64,000 nt of DNA. Source: JBBRTJ01 sp038244535. Its GTDB lineage: Bacteria > Actinomycetota > Acidimicrobiia > Acidimicrobiales > Ilumatobacteraceae. Both the position numbers and the translations under genes were made by a program. Of the stretch, positions 36,057 to 45,025 are shown piece by piece; position 1 is the stretch's first letter, and each line of letters opens with the position of its first letter. The stretch spans positions 1-64,000 of the forward strand of contig JBBRTJ010000002.1 in NCBI GenBank assembly GCA_038244535.1. Reading direction: 5' to 3'. The notes below the pieces were generated by a model, which saw only the letters and a list, made by a program, of their open reading frames with translations, was not told the origin of the DNA and did not search any database.

Positions 36057-36097
36057 GGCCAAGGTTCAGCCACAACTTGGCCAAGTCTTGGACAAGT
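36057..36097. promoter_or_regulatory. Cluster of CTTGG/CCAAG repeats upstream of the respiratory operon
   Basis: The gap between purK and the cupredoxin gene holds GGCCAAG (36057-36063), the perfect 12-bp palindrome ACTTGGCCAAGT (36075-36086) and CTTG-GA-CAAG (36087-36096) directly next to it. Repeated dyads of one word suggest binding sites for a regulator of the downstream cytochrome operon, but no protein can be assigned and no clear promoter is seen. Confidence 0.4.
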
Positions 36098-36220
36098 CCC
36101 GGGTCGATGCCCCGACGGTCTTCTCTCGCTCGGGACCTTCGGCCCTACGGCCAGGCATCGGGGGAGGTCGACACTAGGCCCGGCCCAGAAGTCCCGGGTC
36201 TTGAAGAGGGGGTAGTTGGC

Positions 36221-36721
36221 ATGGTTCGTTCCCGATCGGCACTCGTGATCGGTGCGCTGGGCATGGTCGGCCTGGTTGCCTGTGGCAGCAGCTCGAAGCC
36301 TGCATCGCAAGCCACGACGACGGCGGCCGGTGGTGGCGTGTCCGTGACCACCGTTGCCGGCGGTGACAACTCGATCACCGTGACTCTCTCGGACACCAAG
36401 GGCGTGGAAGCGCCCCAGACGCTTGTCCTGAGCGCAGCGAAGGCCAAGGCCGGCAAGGTCACGTTCGTCGTGAAGAACACCGGCACTGTCGACCACGAGA
36501 TGGTCGCGCTCAAGTCCGACTCGGCCTTCGACAAGTTGCCGATCGCCGACGACAAGGTGAGCGAGGACACGAGCGCAGGCGAGACGGGTGACCCGGCCCT
36601 GAAGCCCGGCGAGTCCCGCACCATCACGCTCGACCTCAGCGCGGCGAACTACGTGCTGGTGTGCAACATCGCCAAGCACTACGGCCTCGGCATGCGGGCC
36701 GCGTTCGTCACGGCCCCGTGA
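36221..36721 (+). CDS. Cupredoxin-domain lipoprotein (plastocyanin-like blue copper protein)
   Basis: The 166-residue protein has a signal peptide with lipobox LVAC and a Ser/Thr-rich linker. A cupredoxin domain follows, with copper ligands His in 'GTVDHEMVAL' and Cys-His-Met in 'YVLVCNIAKHYGLGM', in the type-1 order (C-x5-H-x4-M). It should carry electrons outside the membrane. ATG 36221 follows GGGGG at a longer than usual distance. It is the first gene of the bc-complex operon, so it may accept electrons from the Rieske protein or cytochrome c at 40-41 kb. Confidence 0.88.
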   Translation: MVRSRSALVIGALGMVGLVACGSSSKPASQATTTAAGGGVSVTTVAGGDNSITVTLSDTKGVEAPQTLVLSAAKAKAGKVTFVVKNTGTVDHEMVALKSDSAFDKLPIADDKVSEDTSAGETGDPALKPGESRTITLDLSAANYVLVCNIAKHYGLGMRAAFVTAP

Positions 36722-36960
36722 CCAACGGACACGACGTCCCCGAGCACCACAAGGCGATCAGCTGGCCCCGAGCACTCGGCTCGGGGCTGGCCATCGTCAT
36801 CGTCGGCTTTCTGGCCGTCGTCTACCTGCCCGACATGATCGTCGGCCAGAGCTCGGGCACGCGCGACCAGCGGGTGTACCTCGCTGCCGGGCTGAGCGTC
36901 GTTGCCGTCATCGTGCTGGCGTGGGTGCTCCGGCGGCTCCAGTCCCGCCGTCTGATCTAG
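36718..36960 (+). CDS. Small membrane protein of the bc-complex operon
   Basis: The 80-residue protein has two hydrophobic segments, 'ALGSGLAIVIVGFLAVVYLP' and 'VYLAAGLSVVAVIVLAWVL', separated by a short polar loop, with a basic C-terminus (RRLQSRRLI). Its GTG overlaps the cupredoxin stop (GTGA). I do not recognise a family. Position and size suggest a small accessory subunit of the cytochrome complex encoded downstream. Confidence 0.7.
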   Translation: MTNGHDVPEHHKAISWPRALGSGLAIVIVGFLAVVYLPDMIVGQSSGTRDQRVYLAAGLSVVAVIVLAWVLRRLQSRRLI

Positions 36961-36969
36961 GGCCGGGCC

Positions 36970-38784
36970 GTGACCGCCCCCACCGTTCCCGACGCCCAGT
37001 GGCTGTGGGACAACGAGCCGTGCCGGGCCGCCTGCCCGGTCAAGACCGACGCCGGCGCCTACGTGGTGGCCATCGCCGAGGGTCGCTTCGAGGAGGCCTA
37101 CGCGCTCGCCCGCCGCACGAACCCCTTCGCCTCCATCTGCGGGCGGGTGTGCGCCGCTCCCTGTGAGGCAGCCTGCCGCCGTGGCACCATCGACGCTCCG
37201 GTGTCGATCCGCGCGCTCAAACGATTCGTGACCGAGCGGTTCGGCGTCGAGAGCTTCTCCACCGATGAGCACTGGCACCGGGCCCACGGCCCGGTCCCGG
37301 CGGTCACGTCGGGCTCGGTCGGCATCATCGGTGGTGGCCCCGCCGGACTCTCGGCGGCCCACGACCTGCGCCTCGCCGGCCACGCCGTGACGCTCTACGA
37401 GGCGGCGCCGGTGCTGGGCGGGATGATGGTGCTCGGCATCCCTGAGTACCGCCTGGCCCGTGAATTGATCGCTCGTGAGACGCGAGCCATCGTCGACCTC
37501 GGGATCGAGGTGCACCTCGGCTTCCGGGTCGGTGTGGACGCGACCATGCATGAGCTGCTCGAGCGCCACGACGCCATCTTCCTCTCGGTCGGGACGGGTC
37601 GAGGGCGCGACCTCGCCCTTCCCGGCCGTGAGGTGGATGGCGTGATGGTCGCCATGGAGTTCCTCCTCAACGTGAACACCGGGTACCGGGTGGCCCTCGG
37701 TGATCGCGTGGTGGTGGTCGGTGGTGGCAACGTCGCCTTCGACGCCGCCCGCACGGCACTGCGGGCCGCCATCGGCGATGCCACCGACCCCGGCACGGAC
37801 CTCGGCTCGGCCCGTGGCGCCGAAGCCCGGCTGGCGATGACCACGACCCTGGATGTCGCCCGGGCAGCCATCAGGGCCGGTGTCCGCAACGTCACCGTCA
37901 TGGCGCTCGAGTCGCCCGAGGAGATCCCGGCCGACCCCGAGGAGATCGCCGAGGCCGAGCGCGAGGGCATCACGATCGTCTATCGGCGGGCGCCGCACCG
38001 CTTCGTCGGCGAGGGGCACGTCACCGGGCTCGAGACCGTGGCCGTGGCATCGGTGTTCGATGCCACGGGTCGTTTCGCGCCCGTCTACGTCGACGGTACC
38101 GAGGAGGTGCTTCCGGCCGACACGATCATCCTGGCCGTCGGGCAGGGCGCCGACCTCGATCTGCTCGGCGACCTCGCGGTCGATCGGAGCCGGCAGGGCG
38201 GCGTGGCCGTCGACCCGAACGACCTGCGCAGCTCGCACCCGAAGATCTGGGCCGGGGGCGATGTGGCCAAGGGCCCTCGCAACCTGATCGATGCCATCGC
38301 CGACGGCCAGCGCGCCGCAGCCTCGATCCACGGCGCGCTCACCGGCGCACCACTGCCGGCGCCGCCGGGCACCGTGACCCATGTCGAGCTGACCACTCGG
38401 CCCTCCTTCCGGCGCCTCTCGTCCGGTTACGACGCTGTCGAACGAGTGCCCGTGCCCGGTGTCGAGTCAGGGCGGCGGGTCGGTTTCGCCGAGGTCGAGA
38501 TCGGCTACGACGAGCGCGAGGCCACCCGAGAGGCGCTGCGCTGCCTGCGCTGCTTCGACAACGTGATCCTCGACCCGGCGCTGTGCATCCTGTGCGGTCT
38601 CTGCGTCGACGTCTGCCCCACCGATTGCATCACGATCGCTCGCGCCGATCACCTGGGTCTCGGCTCGGCTGACCAGTCGGTGCTGCTGCTCGACGAGGAC
38701 CGCTGCATCCGCTGCGGTCTGTGCGTGAACCGCTGCCCACCCGGTGCGCTCTCGATGGACCATGCCAAGGAGGTCGTCAGGTGA
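36970..38784 (+). CDS. GltD-like FAD/NAD(P) oxidoreductase with N- and C-terminal ferredoxin domains
   Basis: The 604-residue protein begins with the Fer4_20 domain of glutamate synthase small subunit ('[15 protein letters not shown]' and '[17 protein letters not shown]', two [4Fe-4S] sites). FAD ('[16 protein letters not shown]', ~117) and NAD(P) ('[16 protein letters not shown]', ~240) Rossmann folds follow. The C-terminus, from residue ~515, has Cys in 'LRCLRCFDN' and two [4Fe-4S] ferredoxin motifs ('[15 protein letters not shown]', '[14 protein letters not shown]'). It lacks a glutamate synthase large subunit nearby and is coupled to cytochrome b by a GTGA overlap. It probably links NAD(P)H or ferredoxin to the quinone/bc complex. 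Confidence 0.87.
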   Translation: MTAPTVPDAQWLWDNEPCRAACPVKTDAGAYVVAIAEGRFEEAYALARRTNPFASICGRVCAAPCEAACRRGTIDAPVSIRALKRFVTERFGVESFSTDEHWHRAHGPVPAVTSGSVGIIGGGPAGLSAAHDLRLAGHAVTLYEAAPVLGGMMVLGIPEYRLARELIARETRAIVDLGIEVHLGFRVGVDATMHELLERHDAIFLSVGTGRGRDLALPGREVDGVMVAMEFLLNVNTGYRVALGDRVVVVGGGNVAFDAARTALRAAIGDATDPGTDLGSARGAEARLAMTTTLDVARAAIRAGVRNVTVMALESPEEIPADPEEIAEAEREGITIVYRRAPHRFVGEGHVTGLETVAVASVFDATGRFAPVYVDGTEEVLPADTIILAVGQGADLDLLGDLAVDRSRQGGVAVDPNDLRSSHPKIWAGGDVAKGPRNLIDAIADGQRAAASIHGALTGAPLPAPPGTVTHVELTTRPSFRRLSSGYDAVERVPVPGVESGRRVGFAEVEIGYDEREATREALRCLRCFDNVILDPALCILCGLCVDVCPTDCITIARADHLGLGSADQSVLLLDEDRCIRCGLCVNRCPPGALSMDHAKEVVR

Positions 38785-40223
38785 CTGACGTGACCGATCG
38801 TCCGACTTCGCCGCCGGCCCCCGAGGAGGAGCGTGACGCGCTCGAGTCGGCGGAGGCGTTCCCTCATCGGTCCGGCCTCCGGGGCCGCCTCGAACGCTCC
38901 GACGCGTGGCGCTCGATGTTCCGCCACCCGCAGCTCGACACCCCCCGAGGGCGAGCGCTGCAGGGGTTCTCGAACGTCTTCCTCCACGTGTACCCGGTCA
39001 AGGTGCCGGCACGCGTGCTGCGCAACCGCTACTCGTGGCGACTCGGGTTCATCTCGGCGGTGCTGTTCGGGATCCTGGCCCTCACCGGCGTCTACCTCAT
39101 GCTCTTCTACACGCCAGCGGTCGGTTCGGCCTATGGCGACATGCAGCGCCTGCGCACCTCGATCGGCTTCGGTCAGCTGGTGCGCAACGTGCATCGCTGG
39201 TCGGCCCACCTCATGGTGCTCGTCGTGGCCCTCCACCTCGTGCGGGTGTTCTACGCCGGGGCCTACAAGAAGCCCCGCGAGTTCAACTGGGTGATCGGCG
39301 TGGTGCTGCTGCTGCTCACCCTCGGGCTGTCGTTCACCGGCTACCTGCTGCCCTGGGACCAGCTCTCGTACTGGGCGGTCACGGTCGGCACGAACCTCGT
39401 CAACTACGTCCCGCTCGTCGGCAACCAGCTCCAGGATCTGTTGATCGGCGGCGACCAGATCGGGCAGGCGACCCTTCTGCGCTTCTACGTGCTGCACATC
39501 GCCATCCTCCCGGGCCTGTTGGTGCTCGTGCTCTCGGTTCACATCTGGCGGGTGCGCAAGGACGGCTTCGCCGTCAAGCGCAGCGCCGTCGGTGCGTTCT
39601 CCGAGGGCGCCACCGAAACCGCAGCCGCTCCTGTGGCGGTCGGCGTCGCGGCCACCGATGCTGTGGTCGTCACCGACGAGGTGGCCGGCCGGAACTTCGC
39701 CACGCCGCCCCGGGCGCCCGCGGCGCTGTACGGCGACCGCCTCCGGGTCATGGGCGTCGTCGACCGCCAGTCGGTCACGGCCGAGGAGCGTGGTGTCGAC
39801 GACACGGCTTTCACCTGGCCCCACCTCGTCGTGCGCCACGTCGTGGTGTTCCTCGGGGTGTGCGCCAGCGTCCTGCTGCTCGGCGTGCTCTTTGCGGCAC
39901 CGCTGCGTGAGATCGCCAACCCGAACCTCACCCCCGAGCCGGCCAAGGCCCCGTGGTACTTCGCCGGGCTGCAGGAGCTGCTGTCGCACTTCGATCCGCT
40001 CGTAGCCGGGATCCTCGTGCCGACGGCCGCAGTGCTCACCTTCATCCTGCTGCCCTACATCGACCGCAACCCCGCGACCGAGGCCCGCAACCGCAAGGTG
40101 GCGATCGTGGTGTTCACGTCGCTGCTCGTGGCGGCCGTCGTGCTGACGGTCATCGGCACGTTCTTCCGCGGCCCCGGCTGGGTGTGGGTCAACCCGTGGG
40201 ACCACTGGTACGTGGAGCTCTAG
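38781..40223 (+). CDS. Cytochrome b of a b6f-type bc complex (b6 and subunit IV fused)
   Basis: This 480-residue membrane protein oxidises (mena)quinol. Haem ligands are in '[21 protein letters not shown]' (His-x13-His) and '[21 protein letters not shown]' (His-x14-His); the x14 spacing is that of cytochrome b6. A poorly conserved linker (~275-345) joins the subunit IV-like part, where the quinol-site PEWY is replaced by '[13 protein letters not shown]', as in several menaquinol-type complexes. The N-terminal 60 residues are hydrophilic and charged. GTG 38781 follows AGGAGG and overlaps the flavoprotein stop. Confidence 0.92.
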   Translation: MTDVTDRPTSPPAPEEERDALESAEAFPHRSGLRGRLERSDAWRSMFRHPQLDTPRGRALQGFSNVFLHVYPVKVPARVLRNRYSWRLGFISAVLFGILALTGVYLMLFYTPAVGSAYGDMQRLRTSIGFGQLVRNVHRWSAHLMVLVVALHLVRVFYAGAYKKPREFNWVIGVVLLLLTLGLSFTGYLLPWDQLSYWAVTVGTNLVNYVPLVGNQLQDLLIGGDQIGQATLLRFYVLHIAILPGLLVLVLSVHIWRVRKDGFAVKRSAVGAFSEGATETAAAPVAVGVAATDAVVVTDEVAGRNFATPPRAPAALYGDRLRVMGVVDRQSVTAEERGVDDTAFTWPHLVVRHVVVFLGVCASVLLLGVLFAAPLREIANPNLTPEPAKAPWYFAGLQELLSHFDPLVAGILVPTAAVLTFILLPYIDRNPATEARNRKVAIVVFTSLLVAAVVLTVIGTFFRGPGWVWVNPWDHWYVEL

Positions 40224-40233
40224 GAGGCCCCTG

Positions 40234-40731
40234 ATGACAGGACTCAACCGTCGAGAGGTGCTTCGCACCGGCTGGAAGGCCGGCACCGCGGCGCTCGTGC
40301 TCGCCGCGGGCTGGACCGCGTGGGAATCGCTGCGCCCACTGGCCAAGCCGGGGGCCAAGTCCTCGCTCAAGCTCGGCAACGTCGGCCGGTTCGCGCCGGG
40401 CACGGCCACCTACGTGCCCGAGGGCCGCCTCTGGGTGGCCAACACCGGCACCACGGTCTTCGCCTTGTCCCAGAAGTGCCCGCACCTCGGGTGCCGGGTG
40501 CCGTTCTGCGAGTCGTCCGGGCGGTTCGAGTGCCCGTGCCACGGCTCGGTGTTCGACATCGGTGGCGAGTTCGTCGCCGGGCCGTCGCCGCGAGGCATGG
40601 ACCAGTACCCCTTGTCGGTGGTGGGCACCGACCTTGTCGCCGACCTGACCAAGACGATCCCAGGCCCGCCCAACGGCGCCAACACCTACCTCACGCCCGC
40701 CAAGGGCCCGAGCTGCGCAGCGAAGGGCTGA
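40234..40731 (+). CDS. Rieske iron-sulfur protein of the bc complex
   Basis: The 165-residue protein has a twin-arginine signal-anchor ('LNRREVLRTGWKAGTAALVLAAG') and the Rieske motifs 'CPHLGC' and 'CPCHGS' with the two extra cysteines of the disulfide (C-x-H-x2-C pattern, residues ~83-110). It transfers electrons from quinol at the outer face to cytochrome c or the cupredoxin. ATG 40234 follows AGGAGG. It sits 10 bases after cytochrome b and six before the cytochrome c gene. Confidence 0.93.
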   Translation: MTGLNRREVLRTGWKAGTAALVLAAGWTAWESLRPLAKPGAKSSLKLGNVGRFAPGTATYVPEGRLWVANTGTTVFALSQKCPHLGCRVPFCESSGRFECPCHGSVFDIGGEFVAGPSPRGMDQYPLSVVGTDLVADLTKTIPGPPNGANTYLTPAKGPSCAAKG

Positions 40732-40737
40732 TCAGCC

Positions 40738-41208
40738 ATGCCTGCCGAGCACCCCACCCCTCCCCCGTTCGAGCCCGCCGCGCTCGATCGGAGCCTGAAC
40801 CGCTACCTGACCGTCGGGTTGGTCTTCATGGCCATCCTCATCGCCGGGTTCGTCATCTACAAGGTGCGCGAGCCAACCCTGCGCGCCGATGCCATGCAGG
40901 AGCAGCAGACGAACTACACCGCCATCGGGACGGTGCTGTTCGCCACCAACTGCAGCTCGTGTCACGGCAAGGGGGCCAACGGCGGGAGCGCACCGGTGCT
41001 GAACGCGAAGGAGTTCCTCACGGGGGCCACTGACGACCAGATCCAAGCCGTCGTCCGCGTCGGCGTGCCCGGAACCGACATGTCGGCATGGGGGCTCGAC
41101 AACGGCGGGACCATGACAGAAGAGCAGATCCGCCAGATCTCGACCTACCTGCGCTCGCTCGAGCCCACGGCGCCGAGCGTTCCGAACTGGCGCCGCGGCA
41201 AGACCTGA
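40738..41208 (+). CDS. Membrane-anchored monohaem c-type cytochrome
   Basis: The 156-residue protein has one uncleaved N-terminal membrane segment ('YLTVGLVFMAILIAGFVIY', ~24-42) and a class I cytochrome c domain with CSSCH (~72-76). The likely methionine axial ligand is in 'VGVPGTDMSAWG' (~114), and a final helix is 'TEEQIRQISTYLRSLEP'. It replaces the cytochrome c1/f function in this operon. It is the last structural gene of the respiratory unit; the regulatory gene pair begins 83 bases later. Confidence 0.9.
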   Translation: MPAEHPTPPPFEPAALDRSLNRYLTVGLVFMAILIAGFVIYKVREPTLRADAMQEQQTNYTAIGTVLFATNCSSCHGKGANGGSAPVLNAKEFLTGATDDQIQAVVRVGVPGTDMSAWGLDNGGTMTEEQIRQISTYLRSLEPTAPSVPNWRRGKT

Positions 41209-41291
41209 TCGGGCCGCCCGGCATCGCCCGTGCGTGCTTATGCTCAGCAGCTCGCGCAAGGTGAGGACCGCGCCCACGGGCGGGAGGATCA

Positions 41292-42947
41292 GTGGCCAAA
41301 CCAACCATCCTGACCGTCGACGATGACCCGGCGGTCTCCCAGGCGATCACGCGAGACTTGCGAGCCCGGTACGGACAAGACCACCGCATCGTGCGCACCA
41401 CCTCGGGTGCCGAGGCGCTGACGGTCCTCGAGGAACTGGCTCACCGCGACCACCCGGTGGCGCTGATCGTGTCCGACCACCGCATGCCGGAGATGACCGG
41501 CATCGAGCTGCTGGGTCGCTCGCGGCAGTGGGCCCCCGACGCCAAGCTCGTGCTCCTCACCGCCTACGCCGATACCGAGGTGGCCATCAGGGCCATCAAC
41601 GACATCGGCCTCGATCACTACCTGCTCAAGCCATGGGCCCCACCGGAGGACCGCCTCTACCCGGTGATCGACGACCTCCTCGAGGACTGGCATCGGGCCA
41701 ATCGGGGCCGCTTCGAAGGTGTGCGCGTCGTCGGCCATCGCTTCTCCCAGGCCGCGCACGACACGAAGAACTTCCTGGCCCGAAACCACGTCCCGTACCA
41801 GTGGTTCGATCTCGAACGCGACCCCGAGGCGGCACGGGTCCAAGAGCGCGTCGGACCCATCGCCGACGGTGGGGTGCTCGTGCTGCTGCCCGACGGGGCG
41901 ACGATGCGATCGCCGTCCCTGCTCGAGCTGGCGGGCGCGCTCGGCTTGCAGACCCAGGCCGGGTCGTCGCTCTACGACCTCGTCGTGATCGGCGCCGGTC
42001 CGGCCGGCCTCGCGGCCGCCGTGTACGGCGCCTCGGAGGGCTTGCGCACCGTCATGGTCGAACGGGAGTCGCCCGGTGGCCAGGCCGGTCAGAGCGCCCG
42101 CATCGAGAACTACCTGGGGTTCCCGAACGGGCTCACCGGGCTCGACCTCTCCCACCGGGCCGTCACCCAGGCTCGTCGGCTCGGCGCCGAGATGGTGCTG
42201 GCCCACGACGTCGACAGCTTGACCCAGCGTGGTTCGGTCTACGCGGTGGGCCTCGGCGACGGCACCGTCGTCGAGGCTCGCGCCGTGCTGATCGCAACGG
42301 GCGTCTCCTACAGCCGCCTCGAGGCGCCCGGCGTGGCCGAGCTCACCGGGCAGGGCGTGTACTACGGCGCATCGGCTTCCGAAGCCCGTGGGACCGAAGG
42401 CGACGACGTGTACCTCGTCGGGGCAGCCAACTCGGCCGGCCAGGCGGCCCTGAACCTGGCCCGCTACGCCCGGCGGGTGGTGATGCTGGTTCGCTCCGAC
42501 TCGCTCGAGAAGTCGATGTCGCAGTACCTGGTCGATCGCATCAACGCGACTGACAACATCGACGTGTGCCTCGAGACCGAGGTCGTGGCCGGTGCCGGCA
42601 CCGCCCACCTCGAGTCGCTGACCCTGCGCCACCGGCCCACCGGCGCCGAAGAGCAGGTCGTCACGAACTGGCTGTTCGTGTTCATCGGCGCCTACCCGCA
42701 CACCGACTGGCTCGGCGATGACGTTGCCCGCGATGACAAGGGCTTCCTGCTCACCGGGCCCGACCTGCTGGTCACCGATCCCGCTCGCTGGCCGCTGGCG
42801 CGTGCTCCGTTCCTGCTCGAGACGAGCCGGCCGGGGGTGTTCGCCGCGGGCGATGCTCGTTACTCGTCGATGAAGCGTGTGGCCTCGGCGGTGGGCGAAG
42901 GTGCGATGGCGGTTGCGCTCGTGCACCGATACCTCGAGACGATCTGA
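41292..42947 (+). CDS. Response regulator fused to glutaredoxin-like and thioredoxin-reductase-like domains, without redox cysteines
   Basis: The 551-residue protein begins with a complete receiver domain ('ILTVDDDPAVSQ', phosphoacceptor in 'IVSDHRMPEMTG', 'LLTAYAD', 'HYLLKPW'). A short glutaredoxin-like segment follows ('FSQAAHDTKNFLARNHVPYQWFDLE', ~155-180), then an FAD/NAD(P) thioredoxin reductase fold ('VIGAGPAGLAAAVYG', 'GGQAGQSARIENYLGFP', 'GVFAAGDARYSS'). The reductase active site CxxC is replaced by 'YYGASASEARG', and the glutaredoxin part has no Cys. It should bind FAD and NAD(P)H but cannot act as a thioredoxin reductase. GTG follows GGGAGG. It forms an operon with the next histidine kinase gene. 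Confidence 0.88.
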   Translation: MAKPTILTVDDDPAVSQAITRDLRARYGQDHRIVRTTSGAEALTVLEELAHRDHPVALIVSDHRMPEMTGIELLGRSRQWAPDAKLVLLTAYADTEVAIRAINDIGLDHYLLKPWAPPEDRLYPVIDDLLEDWHRANRGRFEGVRVVGHRFSQAAHDTKNFLARNHVPYQWFDLERDPEAARVQERVGPIADGGVLVLLPDGATMRSPSLLELAGALGLQTQAGSSLYDLVVIGAGPAGLAAAVYGASEGLRTVMVERESPGGQAGQSARIENYLGFPNGLTGLDLSHRAVTQARRLGAEMVLAHDVDSLTQRGSVYAVGLGDGTVVEARAVLIATGVSYSRLEAPGVAELTGQGVYYGASASEARGTEGDDVYLVGAANSAGQAALNLARYARRVVMLVRSDSLEKSMSQYLVDRINATDNIDVCLETEVVAGAGTAHLESLTLRHRPTGAEEQVVTNWLFVFIGAYPHTDWLGDDVARDDKGFLLTGPDLLVTDPARWPLARAPFLLETSRPGVFAAGDARYSSMKRVASAVGEGAMAVALVHRYLETI

Positions 42948-42958
42948 GTGAGGCGCTG

Positions 42959-44350
42959 ATGCTGGCCGACGAGCTCCACTCCACGTTCCTGCTCGAAGGG
43001 CTGAACGAGTTTCAGATAGCGCAGCTGATCGTCGTCGGGACCGAGACGCCCTTCGTCGAGGGCGACGTCTTGTTCGAGGAGGGTGAGCCGGCCGAGTTCC
43101 TGTTCATCCTCATCGAAGGCGCCGTCGAGCTGTTCCGTCACAGTGGCGACGAGCTGGTGCTGCTCATGACGATGGTGACGCCAGGACAGTGGGCCGGCGG
43201 TCTTCAGGCCTGGGGCGGGGCGGGGAGCAGCGCCGGGTACCGCGCCACCGGACGGGCCGCCGGTGAGGGCCGCGTGTTCAAGGTGCCGTCGTCCGAGCTG
43301 GGTCGGCTCGTGGCGACGTGGTTCCCGTTCGGGCACCACATGATCAGCGGGATCTTCCAGACCGTCCGCAACATCGAGGCCACGGCCCGCCAGCGTGAGT
43401 CCCTCGTCGCCCTCGGGCGCATCGCGGCGGGCCTCGCCCACGAGCTCAACAACCCTGCCGCGGCCGCCGTGCGCTCGGTCGACGAACTGCGGACGGTGTG
43501 CGACGCGCTGCTCGGATCACTCGGCGCCTTGGCCCTCCACGGCATCACTGCCGAGCAGTACACGGCCCTCGATGCCCTCCGCCGCGAGGTCGCTCCATCG
43601 GAGGGCCCGCGCGATGCGCTCGCCATGGCCGACCTCGAAGAGGCCGTGGGTGACTGGCTCGATCGCCACGGCGTGACCGATGGCTGGAAGATCGCACCCA
43701 CGTTGGCCTCGGTCGGGATCGACGTCGGCTGGTGCGATCGGGTCGAGGCGCTCGTCGGCGCTGAGCCGATCAGTGCGGCCATGCGCTGGGCCGCGGCCAC
43801 GGTCAGCGCGGCCTTGCTGCTCGACGAGGTGGAAGAGGCCACGTCGCGCATCTCGAACCTGGTCGGAGCGGTGAAGTCGTACTCGCAGATGGACCGCACG
43901 GCCAAGGAGCCCGTCGACGTTCGCGACGGCATCCAGAGCACGCTGGTGATGCTCGCTCATCGGCTCCGGGGCTCGGTCGAGGTGGTCACGGACTACGCCG
44001 AGGGCCTGCCGCTCATCGATGGCTACGCCGGCGAGCTGAACCAGGTGTGGACGAACCTCATCGACAACGCGGTCGACGCGATGGACGGGGCCGGCACGCT
44101 GCGGATCTCCGCCCGTCGTGACGGCACCGATGTCGTGGTCGACATCGCCGACTCAGGTCCGGGGATGCCGCCCGGGGTGATGGAGCGGGTGTTCGAGCCG
44201 TTCTTCACCACCAAGGACGTCGGTCGCGGCACCGGCCTCGGTCTCGACATCTCCCGGCGGATCGTCATGACCCGCCACGGCGGCGACATCAGCTTCGACT
44301 CCAGGCCCGGCGAGACCATCGCCCACGTCCGCCTCCCCATCAGCCACTAG
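42959..44350 (+). CDS. Cyclic nucleotide-binding domain histidine kinase
   Basis: The 463-residue soluble kinase starts with a Crp-type effector domain (~1-130: 'LEGLNEFQIAQLIVVGTETPFVEGDVLFEEGEPAEFLFILIEGAVEL'). Next is a dimerisation/phosphoacceptor region with His in 'RIAAGLAHELNNPAAAAV' (~163), and a GHKL ATPase ('NLIDNAVDAMDGAG', 'DSGPGMPPG', 'GRGTGLGLDISRRIV'). No membrane segment is present. It begins 11 bases after the receiver fusion and probably phosphorylates it, forming a cytoplasmic redox- or nucleotide-sensing two-component system beside the bc operon. Confidence 0.9.
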   Translation: MLADELHSTFLLEGLNEFQIAQLIVVGTETPFVEGDVLFEEGEPAEFLFILIEGAVELFRHSGDELVLLMTMVTPGQWAGGLQAWGGAGSSAGYRATGRAAGEGRVFKVPSSELGRLVATWFPFGHHMISGIFQTVRNIEATARQRESLVALGRIAAGLAHELNNPAAAAVRSVDELRTVCDALLGSLGALALHGITAEQYTALDALRREVAPSEGPRDALAMADLEEAVGDWLDRHGVTDGWKIAPTLASVGIDVGWCDRVEALVGAEPISAAMRWAAATVSAALLLDEVEEATSRISNLVGAVKSYSQMDRTAKEPVDVRDGIQSTLVMLAHRLRGSVEVVTDYAEGLPLIDGYAGELNQVWTNLIDNAVDAMDGAGTLRISARRDGTDVVVDIADSGPGMPPGVMERVFEPFFTTKDVGRGTGLGLDISRRIVMTRHGGDISFDSRPGETIAHVRLPISH

Positions 44351-44353
44351 CAA

Positions 44354-44801
44354 CGGGTCGCGGTCTGCCAGCCCGACTGGACGGGCGACCTGTCACCCTC
44401 GGTGCGCGAGCGCCTGGGGGAGATGGCGGCTACGGACATCAGCCGCAAGGTCAGCGCCGAGGCGACGCGGGTGGGCCGCAGTCAGCGCACCGCCACCGAA
44501 CCGCAGTGGGCGGCGTTGGTCGTGCGCGATCGAAGCTGCGTCTTCGCCGGTTGAGCGCCCACTTGGGTGGTGCCATGCCCACCACGTCGTGCCATGGGAG
44601 GAACAAGGCCCCACCGACCTCGCCAACCTGGCCCTGGTCTGCTCCGAACACCACACCCTCATCCACCGCGACGGCTGGGCGCTGCGATGGGACGACGACA
44701 TCGGCTGGGTTCCCTGCGGTCCCGGTGGCACCGCCCACGTTCGATTGCCACCGAGGGTCCCAGGCACGACGCTGCCCGATCGTCAACTGGCGCTGGCGTG
44801 A
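44354..44801 (+). pseudogene. HNH endonuclease (13E12/DUF222 family) remnant, 5' truncated and frameshifted
   Basis: One frame reads '...SRKVSAEATRVGRSQR', 'PQWAALVVRDRSCVFAG' and stops at TGA 44551-44553. From about 44556 another frame continues 'WCHAHHVVPWEEQGPTDLA' and 'LVCSEHHTLIHRDGWALRW' to a stop at 44799-44801. Joined, these are the C-terminal HNH nuclease region of actinobacterial DUF222/13E12 proteins (CxxPGC, HH, CxxHH). A two-base loss at the first zinc-type Cys accounts for the break. The N-terminal ~300 residues of the family are missing, replaced by the end of the kinase gene. Confidence 0.82.
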
Positions 44802-45025
44802 GCGCAGGTCCAACGCCAGTCATCACGGACAGCGCGGGTGGCAGACCCGTGGCCGGCTTCGAACTCAGCGAGGGCGGTGCGGGTCGCGCACGGGGATCGG
44901 TATCAAGGCCGGCTGCCGCCGGGGCTTGAGGCTGAGGAGCTCGAGCAGCTTCTCGATCAGATCGGGCACCCGATGAGCATAGGCGCTGAGGGCTGCGTTG
45001 CCCCTGGCGGAATAGGGTCGTTTGT
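44802..45025. other. Gene-poor stretch after the HNH remnant
   Basis: No convincing gene or family remnant was found on either strand in these 224 bases. The last part carries a TAGGGT box (45013-45018) seven bases before the ybaK-like GTG, so it serves as that gene's promoter. The rest is probably eroded coding DNA from the same decay event as the neighbouring pseudogene. Confidence 0.45.

Noticed and set aside
41292..42947. Genuine thioredoxin reductase
   Set aside because: The active-site CxxC is absent and a receiver domain is fused in front, so disulfide reduction is not supported.
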